A stretch of 18,532 nucleotides of DNA from assembly GCA_903910245.1 (NCBI GenBank), contig CAIVYX010000079.1, forward strand, positions 1 to 18,532, written 5' to 3'. The notes beneath the pieces were generated by a model. It saw only the letters and a list, made by a program, of their open reading frames with translations. It searched no databases and was not told the DNA's origin. Position 1 is the stretch's first letter, and each line of letters opens with the position of its first letter. The position numbers and the translations under genes are program-made. Positions 7,110-14,210 of this stretch are shown here, in pieces. This DNA comes from an uncultured Opitutia bacterium (lineage in GTDB: Bacteria; Verrucomicrobiota; Verrucomicrobiia; Opitutales; UBA953).

Positions 7110-8320
7110 GCGCGCGCCTCCTTGGCCACAAAGGCCGGTTGGGCCGATTCGCGGATGCAGTTGAGGACGAGGCCGACCATGCAGCCCATGATGACGAGAT
7201 TGGTGCCGCCGTAGCTAATGAACGGAAGCGAGATACCCTTGGTCGGGAGCAGGCCCGTGACGACGCCCATATTAATAAGCGCCTGCAGGACGAGGAAGAG
7301 CGTCGCGCCGAGGCAGATATTAAAGCGGTACAGGTCCGATGAATACCGCATGGCGCGGTAGGCGCACCAAAAGATGCCGAGGTAGAATAGCGCCACGAGC
7401 GAGGTCGCGATAAGCCCGTACTCCTCACCAATGACGGAAAACACGAAGTCCGTGTGCGCTTCAGGTAGGTAAGCGCGGCCTTGGATACCGTTGGCGGCGC
7501 CTTTACCCGTGAGGCCGCCGACGCCGAAGGCCACCAAGCCCTCGAAAAGCTGATAGGCCTCGTCACCGCGTTTCTCCCACGGCTCGAGGAATGAAGTGAA
7601 GCGGCGCAGACGGTTCGGCCAGTTGAGGATGAGGACCGTGAGGCCGCTCAACCCCATCAGGAAGGTCGGGATCACGTAGGCCCAGCGCACGCCTGAGACG
7701 AGCATCATCGTGCCGCCCACCGCGCAACAGAGGAGGATTGTCCCGAGATCCGGCCCGAGTGCGATGAAACCGGCGATGAGGAGGAGGATGCCGACAGGCT
7801 TCACGAAACCTTCGCGGCAATCAATCCAGCCGCGGCGCGTAAAAACATAAGGCTCACGCGTGCTCAGCTGGTAGATTGAGAACTTGTTCGGCAAGGTGTG
7901 CCGCTGCATGCGCGCAAGGAAATCGGAGAGCACAATCACTAGGGCGAGTTTGCCGAGGTCCGAAGCCTGCAGGCGGAAGAAACCGAAATCAATCCAGCGC
8001 CAGGAACCGTTGACCGAGACGCCGACACCGGGAATGCGCGCGAGGGACATCGCCAAGCAGGCGCCACCGAGAATCCACCAGCGCCACTCGCGCGCTTTTT
8101 CGAGATTGAGCCGGAAGAAGGCGTAGCCGGCGACGAAGGCAATCGGCACGTAGGTCAGTTGGCGATAGAACGCCCCCGTGCGATTGCTCGACGAAAGTGA
8201 GATACCTGCGCTGTACTGCACCACCAGCCCGAACACCGCGAGGGACATCGCGAGCAGCAGGATGCCCAAGGAGTACCCACCTAGGGCTCCCGGACCTTCC
8301 TGCTTCTCCTTGATGTCCAT
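7106..8320 (-). CDS. ftsW: Septal peptidoglycan glycosyltransferase FtsW (SEDS family)
   Basis: FtsW is the polytopic SEDS polymerase that builds septal glycan from lipid II with its partner FtsI. The 404 residues hold about ten hydrophobic segments. Family motifs are NGSWRWIDFG (104-113), FFRLQASDLGK (114-124, usually QPSExxK), GPDLGT (189-194), YLPEAHTDFVFSVIGEE (284-300, with D291 matching the catalytic aspartate of SEDS enzymes) and LLPTKGISLPFISYGGTN (357-374). Between the QASD motif and PDLGT lie about 68 residues, roughly 20 more than in E. coli FtsW, centred on a polar segment at about 140-170. RodA is the alternative family member, but the position between murD and murG supports FtsW. 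The start follows the LysM gene stop by 20 bases with no visible Shine-Dalgarno sequence. Confidence 0.95.
   Translation of the reverse strand: MDIKEKQEGPGALGGYSLGILLLAMSLAVFGLVVQYSAGISLSSSNRTGAFYRQLTYVPIAFVAGYAFFRLNLEKAREWRWWILGGACLAMSLARIPGVGVSVNGSWRWIDFGFFRLQASDLGKLALVIVLSDFLARMQRHTLPNKFSIYQLSTREPYVFTRRGWIDCREGFVKPVGILLLIAGFIALGPDLGTILLCCAVGGTMMLVSGVRWAYVIPTFLMGLSGLTVLILNWPNRLRRFTSFLEPWEKRGDEAYQLFEGLVAFGVGGLTGKGAANGIQGRAYLPEAHTDFVFSVIGEEYGLIATSLVALFYLGIFWCAYRAMRYSSDLYRFNICLGATLFLVLQALINMGVVTGLLPTKGISLPFISYGGTNLVIMGCMVGLVLNCIRESAQPAFVAKEARA
7117..7123 (-). promoter_or_regulatory. Ribosome binding site of murG
   Basis: AAGGAGG lies 7 bases before the murG ATG and inside the end of ftsW. It is the strongest Shine-Dalgarno sequence noticed in the window and fixes the murG start. 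Confidence 0.8.
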
Positions 8321-8340
8321 GGCGTGGCGCGGTCGTCAGC

Positions 8341-8895
8341 TTACTTTTTGTCCGCGGCAGCCGGAGCGGCTTCGGCGGCCTTGCCGACGGGGACGAGCTT
8401 GAAGGGAGCGAAGGTCGGGGCCGTCGCGGCGGGAGTGGTCTTAGCGGCGGTCGTCGTGGACTTCGTCGCCGCCTTGGGCGCAGCCTTCACGGGAGCCTTG
8501 GACGCGGCCGGAATCGTCAGGACCTGGCCGGCCTTGAGGTCGGCGTTGAGGGTAAGACCATTGGCCTTTGCGAGATCGGCGCGGGAGACCTTCTCGCTGG
8601 CGGCGACGCTCATAAGGGTCTCGCCCTTCACCACGGTACGCTTGCCACCATTGCCGACGGGACCCACGGGCGTGAGCTTGGTCGGGACGGGAGTTGGGAT
8701 CCGGTCCGAGATTGGGGCGACCGCGACGGGCACGCCAGCCGTGGTCCCGGCGGGGCGGACGCCGCCAGAGTAGGCGGCGAGGTCGCCGGGCTGCTCGAAG
8801 CCGCTGGTGCTTCGACAGCCGTTGACGCCGACGAGGACGGCGATGACGCAGAGGTGCAGGAGCACGACGGCAGTGACAGTGATGAGGGGACGCAT
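8341..8895 (-). CDS. LysM-domain protein, probable lipoprotein or membrane-anchored, within the dcw cluster
   Basis: The 184-residue product has an N-terminal hydrophobic segment (about 5-24) ending in VGVNGC. Cys27 could be lipidated, but asparagine at -2 makes the lipobox imperfect, so a lipoprotein or a plain membrane anchor are both possible. Residues 28-85 are rich in proline, glycine and valine and look like a flexible linker. Residues about 86-130 are a LysM domain (VVKGETLMSVAASEKVS, then LAKANGL and LKAGQVLTIP), a fold that binds GlcNAc-containing glycan strands. The tail (131-184) is a low-complexity Ala/Lys/Thr/Pro stretch. No catalytic domain is present. The gene sits 36 bases after murD and 20 bases before ftsW in the same direction, so it is presumably co-transcribed. 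A role in division or septal wall binding is inferred from context only. Confidence 0.87.
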   Translation of the reverse strand: MRPLITVTAVVLLHLCVIAVLVGVNGCRSTSGFEQPGDLAAYSGGVRPAGTTAGVPVAVAPISDRIPTPVPTKLTPVGPVGNGGKRTVVKGETLMSVAASEKVSRADLAKANGLTLNADLKAGQVLTIPAASKAPVKAAPKAATKSTTTAAKTTPAATAPTFAPFKLVPVGKAAEAAPAAADKK

Positions 8896-8931
8896 GATGG
8901 TGGGTCTGTTTGGGTGGGTGGGTTGGAAAAA

Positions 8932-10206
8932 TTAGACGCTTCTGGCGAGGGCGCTCGCGGCGCGTTCGAAGACGAGGCCGCGCTCGGCGTATCCGCGGAA
9001 CTGGTCGAAACTGGAGAAACCGGGGCTCAGTAGGATGGCTGCCGGACCGTGGGCATCCTTGGCTGCCGCAACGACGGCATCCTGCAGCGATGGGTAGCAA
9101 CGGGCGGCCTTACCGAGCTCATCGAAGTGGCGTTTCAATTCTTCGGCCGTCTCGCCGATAAGATAGGCTGTATCGATCAGCGGGGCGATGTTGCGGACGA
9201 AGCGGGCGAGGTCGCCGCCCTTCCACTTCCCTCCCCCAATCCAGCGGACCGGGATGCTGAACTCCGAAAGTGCGGCCTGCACCGCGTGGAAGTTGGTGCC
9301 CTTCGAGTCATTCCAGTATTCGACACCCTTGTTCTCGGCGACTTTGCGGAGGCGATGGGGCGGCACGCGGAAGAGGCGGGCGGACTCCTCAAGGTGGCGC
9401 ATCGGGATACCGCGCGCCTGCCAATACTTGCTGAGGATGGCCCAGTTCTCGCGCTGTGGCCAGGAATCGAAGACCGAACCTGCGGGCACCGTGTCGGCGA
9501 CCTCGGCGCGCGTGGCGATAAACGCCTCCGCCGGTAATTCGATGTCGAATTCGCGGGCCGCAGCGACGACGGACTCACCGACGACGAGGATGCCGCCGGG
9601 CATCATGCGTTCGATCAGCCGGAATTTCGCGCGGAAGTAGCTCTCGCGGTCGCCATGCCGGTCAAGGTGATCCTCGTCGAAGTTCGTCCAAAGCACCGCC
9701 TCGGGCGTGAAGTGGCGGAGATCCTCCGCCTGGAATGAGCTGACCTCGACGATTGCGACGAACGAACCGTTGGAGACCGTGCGATGCAACGAAGTCAACG
9801 GAAGGCCAACGTTACCGCAGGCGATGGCGTCGAGCCCGGAACGTTTGAAGGCGAACGAAAGGAATTCCGTGATGGTCGTCTTGCCATTGGTGCCGGTGAT
9901 GGCGATGGCAGGACCGGTCCAGAGCAACGCGCCGAAGTCTAGCTCAGTCAGGCAGTGCAGTCCGGCGCGGCGCGCGGCGAGGATCCACGGATGCGACTGC
10001 GCAAAGCCGGGGCTGTAAACCAAGAGATCGTGACGAGCCGCCTCATCGGGGCCAAACTGTCGGTTCTCCCCCCGTTCGTCATAGATGACCGAAGCGAAGC
10101 CCGCCGAGGCGAGGGATTCCGCGACAGATCGCCCGCTCACGCCCTCGCCGAAGACGGCGGCGGGCCGGGTGAGCCGGCGGCGGAGAGATTCAGGGAACTC
10201 GCTCAT
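8932..10206 (-). CDS. murD: UDP-N-acetylmuramoyl-L-alanine--D-glutamate ligase
   Basis: MurD adds D-glutamate to UDP-MurNAc-L-Ala in the cytoplasm. The 424 residues suit the family. Visible motifs are the short Rossmann-like start (AVFGEGVSGRSVAE, 17-30), the ATP loop TGTNGKTT (104-111), the Mur-ligase VEVSSFQAE (153-161), TNFDEDHLDRHG (174-185), a YFRAKFRL segment (190-197) holding the lysine usually carbamylated in Mur ligases, NDSKGTN, and a C-terminal LLSPGFSSFDQF close to the family LSPACASFDxF. The ATG chosen overlaps the mraY stop as ATGA. The frame stays open for 80 codons further upstream inside mraY, but that extension reads as arginine-rich antigenic noise with no family similarity. 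The LysM gene follows after 36 bases. Confidence 0.96.
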   Translation of the reverse strand: MSEFPESLRRRLTRPAAVFGEGVSGRSVAESLASAGFASVIYDERGENRQFGPDEAARHDLLVYSPGFAQSHPWILAARRAGLHCLTELDFGALLWTGPAIAITGTNGKTTITEFLSFAFKRSGLDAIACGNVGLPLTSLHRTVSNGSFVAIVEVSSFQAEDLRHFTPEAVLWTNFDEDHLDRHGDRESYFRAKFRLIERMMPGGILVVGESVVAAAREFDIELPAEAFIATRAEVADTVPAGSVFDSWPQRENWAILSKYWQARGIPMRHLEESARLFRVPPHRLRKVAENKGVEYWNDSKGTNFHAVQAALSEFSIPVRWIGGGKWKGGDLARFVRNIAPLIDTAYLIGETAEELKRHFDELGKAARCYPSLQDAVVAAAKDAHGPAAILLSPGFSSFDQFRGYAERGLVFERAASALARSV

Positions 10207-11315
10207 CGGAGTTTCAGGGAGAGCAGGCCGAGAAAGCCACACAGCAGGGAGAGAATCCAGAAGCGCGCCACGACCTTGGTCGCGGGCCAACCCTTCTTCT
10301 GGAAATGGTGATGGATGGGCGTCATCAAGAACAGGCGCTGGCCGCCCGTCCGCTTGAAGTAGGCCACCTGCAGAATGACGGAGATCGCCTCGACGACGAA
10401 CACGCCGCCGGCAATCGCGAGGAGGAAGGGCTGGTGCATCAGGCACGCCACCGCACCGAGGCCGCCGCCGAGGCCGAGCGCACCGACGTCGCCCATGTAG
10501 ATCTCGGCGGGAGCCGCGTTGTGCCAGAGGAAGACGAGGCTACCGCCGACCAGGGCCGAGCAGAAGACCGCGAGCTCGCCCGCACCAGGCACGTAACTGA
10601 TGCGCAGGTAAGTCGCGAATTCATGGTGGCCGGCGAGGTAGGCGACCGCGCCGAGGATCATGGTGGTGATGAGCACACAGCCAATGGCCAGGCCGTCGAG
10701 GCCGTCGGTAAGGTTGACCGCATTGGAACTACCCACGCAGACCAGCAAGAAGAACGCGCCGGCCACGCCGAGGCAGGCCAAAAAGGGCCAACCAAGGGAA
10801 TGGGCAGACCAGAGCGGACCGTTGAGGACCGGCAGCCAGATCTCACAGAGGCTTTCGCGATAGGCCGGGTCGAGGAGCACGATGCCGAAGGCGATGAGCG
10901 CGACAAGCCCCTGTCCCGCCAACTTCATGCGCGCGGAGATGCCGTCGGAACTACCATGTCGGACCTTGAGCCAGTCGTCGTAAAGTCCCACGAGACCCAT
11001 GCCGATGAGGCACCAGAGCGCGGCCAGCACGAGGACGTTAAGGCGCGCCCAAAGGAGCACCGAAGGGATCATCGCGACGGCAATGATGAGGCCGCCCATG
11101 GTCGGCACCTTGCCGCCTTCCTTGGCGAGTTCGCCCATCAACTTGGCCGAACGCTCAGGCTGGCGCAGGCGCGCGAGCACGGCGATGAGGCGACCGGAGA
11201 AAAGCATGCCGAGCAGCAACGCCGTCATGCCCGCCAGGATTGCCCGGACGGAAATGTACTCGAAGAGACGGAAAGGCCCCCAAGTGTGAGCAAGCTCGCT
11301 GAGACGGTAAAGCAT
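10203..11315 (-). CDS. mraY: Phospho-N-acetylmuramoyl-pentapeptide transferase MraY
   Basis: MraY transfers phospho-MurNAc-pentapeptide to undecaprenyl phosphate, making lipid I at the inner membrane. The 370 residues hold about ten hydrophobic segments. Motifs are GKVPTMGGLII (68-78), GLYDDWLKV (110-118, with the paired aspartates D113 and D114), GSSNAVNLTDGLDGLA (195-210), the loop AEIYMGDVGALGLGG (270-284, with D276 matching the third catalytic aspartate) and TPIHHHFQKKG (332-342). All catalytic residues are kept. The start ATG lies one base after the murF stop (TAG, G, wait-free junction TAGGATG), and the stop overlaps murD as ATGA. WecA-type transferases lack the TPIHHHF motif, so the assignment is firm. 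Confidence 0.97.
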   Translation of the reverse strand: MLYRLSELAHTWGPFRLFEYISVRAILAGMTALLLGMLFSGRLIAVLARLRQPERSAKLMGELAKEGGKVPTMGGLIIAVAMIPSVLLWARLNVLVLAALWCLIGMGLVGLYDDWLKVRHGSSDGISARMKLAGQGLVALIAFGIVLLDPAYRESLCEIWLPVLNGPLWSAHSLGWPFLACLGVAGAFFLLVCVGSSNAVNLTDGLDGLAIGCVLITTMILGAVAYLAGHHEFATYLRISYVPGAGELAVFCSALVGGSLVFLWHNAAPAEIYMGDVGALGLGGGLGAVACLMHQPFLLAIAGGVFVVEAISVILQVAYFKRTGGQRLFLMTPIHHHFQKKGWPATKVVARFWILSLLCGFLGLLSLKLR

Positions 11316-11316
11316 C

Positions 11317-12690
11317 CTAGTGGAAAGAGAGCGCGGAGCGCAGGGAGTCGGGCAGGCAACGCTCGAGGGCGAAGGAACGGCTACCTTTTAGGAAGACGAA
11401 GCCACGGTGTGCAGCGACGCGGGCGGCGGCGGCCTCGAAGGAAGCCGCGATGGAAAGCTCCACCCCCGGGAGCGCAACTCCCTGCAGCAACGCGGCCGAC
11501 TCGCCGCCGAAGACGACCACCTGGTCGCCAGAGCGAAGAGGCAGCTGCGCGCCGCAGTCGCGGTGGAGTTGCGCAGAGGTGGGACCGAGCTCGGCCATGC
11601 CGCCGAGCAGGAAAAGACGAGGCGACGCGGCGACACGACTGAGACGATCGAAGGCGCAGGCCGAATCCAGAAGCGAAGCCGGGCTGGAGTTGTAGCAGTC
11701 GACGTAGAAGGTGCGGTCGCCTTCGACATGAACGCTACCGCGGCCGGCGGGCGGCATCCATTTGGCCGTCACGCCGGCGAGCTCGGCCGACGGGCGGCCA
11801 GACTCGAGGGCGGCCACGAGCGCGAGCGCCGCATTGCGGGCAAGCCCGTCGGAGATGGGCGCGAGGGGGAAGACCTCGCCGTCGAGCACGAGCGAGCGCT
11901 GGCCGCGGGCGTCGGTGAGAAAGGAGGCGTGGACGAGACGGGCCGGCGCGACGGCCGGGGCGGCTTCGCCCTCGAACTGCACCGCGATGCAACGAGCCGC
12001 CTGGACCGCGAACTCCGGCCAAACGAGTAGCTCGGCCGGGATGATTCCTCGGCCGCCAGGGGCGAGCTCGGCAACGAGCGTGGCCTTCTCGCGAGCGATA
12101 CTGGCGAGCGAGCCAACGCCCTCGAGGTGCACCGGGGCAACGTTGGTGACGATCGCAAGGTCGGGGCGGATGACGGCGGCGGAGATGCCGAGCTCACCGG
12201 GCAAGCTCATACCCGCCTCGATGACGGCAAAACGATGTAGCCCCGGTTCAACGCGTAGGAGCATTAGCGGGACGCCGATGAGGTTGTTAAGATTGGCTTC
12301 CGTGACGAAGGCCTCTGCGCCAAGGAGCGCGGCGAGCATCTCCTTCGTCGAGGTCTTACCCACACTGCCGGTCACGCCGATCACACGACCCGGGAAGTTC
12401 GCGCGACAGCGGGCGGCGACGCGGCGGAGCGCGGCGAGCGAGTCGTCCACGACGAGCTGCGGCAGGTCGTCGGCGACCGGGCGCTCGACCAAGGCGCAGG
12501 CGGCGCCCTGCGAGCGGGCGGCGGCGAGGAAATCATGCCCGTCGCGGCGTTCGGTGCACACGGCCACGAAAACATCGCCGGCGCAGAGCGCGCGGGTATC
12601 CGTGCCGAAGCCCGTCACCACGGCGCGCGGAGCGACAGTCCAACGGCCTCCGGACCAAGCGGCGAGGTCGGCTGTGGAGAAGGTCGGCAT
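11317..12690 (-). CDS. murF: UDP-MurNAc-tripeptide--D-alanyl-D-alanine ligase
   Basis: MurF adds the D-Ala-D-Ala dipeptide made by Ddl to the UDP-MurNAc-tripeptide. The 457-residue product has an N-terminal MurF domain with a DTRA motif (31-34), the ATP loop GVTGSVGKTSTKE (105-117), the characteristic TEANLNNLIGVP, an IEAGMS segment in place of the usual E-x-G, a TNVAPVHLE stretch (family TNIGxAHLE) and DCYNSSPASLLDSA (family DxYNANPxSM). ATG at 12690 is preferred; it shares one base with the murE stop (TGATG) and has GGAGGGG 12 bases upstream. A GTG directly before it (12693) is an alternative that would give a GTGA overlap and one more residue. mraY begins one base after the stop. Confidence 0.96.
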   Translation of the reverse strand: MPTFSTADLAAWSGGRWTVAPRAVVTGFGTDTRALCAGDVFVAVCTERRDGHDFLAAARSQGAACALVERPVADDLPQLVVDDSLAALRRVAARCRANFPGRVIGVTGSVGKTSTKEMLAALLGAEAFVTEANLNNLIGVPLMLLRVEPGLHRFAVIEAGMSLPGELGISAAVIRPDLAIVTNVAPVHLEGVGSLASIAREKATLVAELAPGGRGIIPAELLVWPEFAVQAARCIAVQFEGEAAPAVAPARLVHASFLTDARGQRSLVLDGEVFPLAPISDGLARNAALALVAALESGRPSAELAGVTAKWMPPAGRGSVHVEGDRTFYVDCYNSSPASLLDSACAFDRLSRVAASPRLFLLGGMAELGPTSAQLHRDCGAQLPLRSGDQVVVFGGESAALLQGVALPGVELSIAASFEAAAARVAAHRGFVFLKGSRSFALERCLPDSLRSALSFH

Positions 12691-14210
12691 CACGACTGCG
12701 CACCCCTCCGGAGCCCAAGGATTTCACGAACGACCTGACGGTCGTCGAAAGGCACGACCGTATCGGCGAATTCCTGGGTCGTCTCATGGCCCTTGCCAGC
12801 GATGACAACGCAGTCACCGGATTTCGCCGCGGCGAGGGCGCGGCCGATGGCATCGCGACGGTCGGTCACAAATTCTACGGTCGGGAGCGAGCCGAGGCCT
12901 TCGCGCATGTCGGCGAAGATCCGTTCAAGGCTTTCCTTCCGTGGGTTGTCGGCGGTGGCCCAGGCGAGATGGGCGAGGTCGGCGACGGCCTTGGTCATCG
13001 CGGGGCGCTTGCCGCGGTCGCGATCGCCGCCACAACCGTAGACACAGAGCACGCGGCCGGGCGTGATGTCACGGAGCATACGCAGCGCATTACGCAGAGC
13101 GTCGTCGGTGTGGGCGTAGTCGACGAAGATCGGGAAGGCTTGGCCGGCCTCGACGCGTTCCATCCGGCCCGGGACGCCGGGGAAGGAGGCGAGCGCGGGC
13201 GCGAGGGCCAGCGGATCACGCCCAAGGGCGGCAGCCATCGCGAGGGCGCAGAGGACGTTCGAGACATTGTAATCGCCGGGCAACGTCGACTTGAAGATGG
13301 CGGAACGGCCCTCATGTCGGACCGTGAAGACCGCGCCGCCCGTATCGAGGGCGAGGTCAGTCGCGCGGACATCGGCGTCCGCGGCGATGCCGAAGGTGAT
13401 CACTGCGCCGCGGCGGTGGCAGGCCTCGGCAAGCACGCGGCCGGCCGGGTCGTCGATATTGATCACGCAGACGTCAGGCACGGCGCCGATACGGCCGTCG
13501 AAGAGCGCCGTCTTCGCATCGAGGTATGAGGCTAGGTCGCCGTGATAGTCGACGTGATCGCGGGTCAGGTTGGTGAAGGCCGCGACGCGGAAGTGGAAGC
13601 CATGCACGCGATCCTGATGGAGCGCATGGGAACTGACCTCGAGACAGACGCCGGCACAGCCCGCGTCGACCATCTGGCGGAAGAAGCCGGAAAGGTCGGC
13701 GGATTCTGGCGTCGTCTTGTAAGAGGGAATCGAACGTCGCCCGAGGTGATAGCGAACCGTCCCCACGAGGCCCCACTGCGAACCATCGGCCTGCAACAGG
13801 TGGCGGAGGAGGGTCGAGATCGTCGTCTTTCCGTTGGTGCCCGTGACGCCGACGAGCTGCAGGGCGGCTTCCGGGTGGCCGAAGAAACGGCGGGCGATTT
13901 CGGCGAGGGCGCGACGCGGATCAGCGACTTGGGCGGCGGCGACCGCAGGCAATCCAGCGACGGGTTCACCCGAGATGATGGCGGCGGCGCCGCGGGCGAT
14001 GGCATCGTCGAGGAAGGCGTGGCCGTTGGCACGCAGGCCGGGTAAAGCGAAGAAGAGCGATCCGGGGATGATGCGGCGACTGTCCGTGACGATGGAGGAA
14101 ATACGGACGGAGCCATCGCCGGCGCGACCGAGGACCGGGAGGCCTTGCAGCAGCGAGTTGAAGGTGGGGCGCTCCATGGCGGCAGGCATCATCACGGGAG
14201 GAGGCGTCAT
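12690..14210 (-). CDS. murE: UDP-MurNAc-L-Ala-D-Glu--meso-diaminopimelate ligase
   Basis: MurE adds the third stem-peptide residue. The 506 residues are typical. Motifs are TDSRRIIPGSLFFA (42-55), the ATP loop GVTGTNGKTTIS (121-132), EVSSHALHQDRVHG (191-204), NLTRDHVDYHG (214-224), the lysine K233 in DAKTALF at the position usually carbamylated, DYAHTDDAL (364-372), YGCGGDRDRGKRP (391-403), ATADNPRKE (418-426) and AGKGHE (471-476). The DNPR motif is the established marker for meso-diaminopimelate, as opposed to L-lysine enzymes. ATG at 14210 overlaps the ftsI stop as ATGA and is preferred. Internal ATGs at residues 7, 8 and 12 are possible later starts, since the first dozen residues (proline and methionine rich) are poorly conserved. 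The stop shares one base with murF. Confidence 0.96.
   Translation of the reverse strand: MTPPPVMMPAAMERPTFNSLLQGLPVLGRAGDGSVRISSIVTDSRRIIPGSLFFALPGLRANGHAFLDDAIARGAAAIISGEPVAGLPAVAAAQVADPRRALAEIARRFFGHPEAALQLVGVTGTNGKTTISTLLRHLLQADGSQWGLVGTVRYHLGRRSIPSYKTTPESADLSGFFRQMVDAGCAGVCLEVSSHALHQDRVHGFHFRVAAFTNLTRDHVDYHGDLASYLDAKTALFDGRIGAVPDVCVINIDDPAGRVLAEACHRRGAVITFGIAADADVRATDLALDTGGAVFTVRHEGRSAIFKSTLPGDYNVSNVLCALAMAAALGRDPLALAPALASFPGVPGRMERVEAGQAFPIFVDYAHTDDALRNALRMLRDITPGRVLCVYGCGGDRDRGKRPAMTKAVADLAHLAWATADNPRKESLERIFADMREGLGSLPTVEFVTDRRDAIGRALAAAKSGDCVVIAGKGHETTQEFADTVVPFDDRQVVREILGLRRGAQS
12703..12709 (-). promoter_or_regulatory. Possible ribosome binding site of murF
   Basis: GGAGGGG lies 12 bases before the ATG at 12690 (9 before the GTG at 12693). 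The spacing is long for the ATG and good for the GTG, so the site leaves the start undecided by one codon. Confidence 0.4.

Noticed and set aside
10207..10446. Upstream extension of murD by 80 codons
   Set aside because: It lies wholly inside mraY in another frame, has no MurD similarity, and the ATG at 10206 gives the normal ATGA junction and length.
10305..11642. Plus-strand open frame of 445 codons opposite mraY and murF
   Set aside because: It spans two well-supported genes on the other strand, and its composition (His, Asp, Glu and Arg rich) is a reverse-complement shadow of membrane-protein codons.
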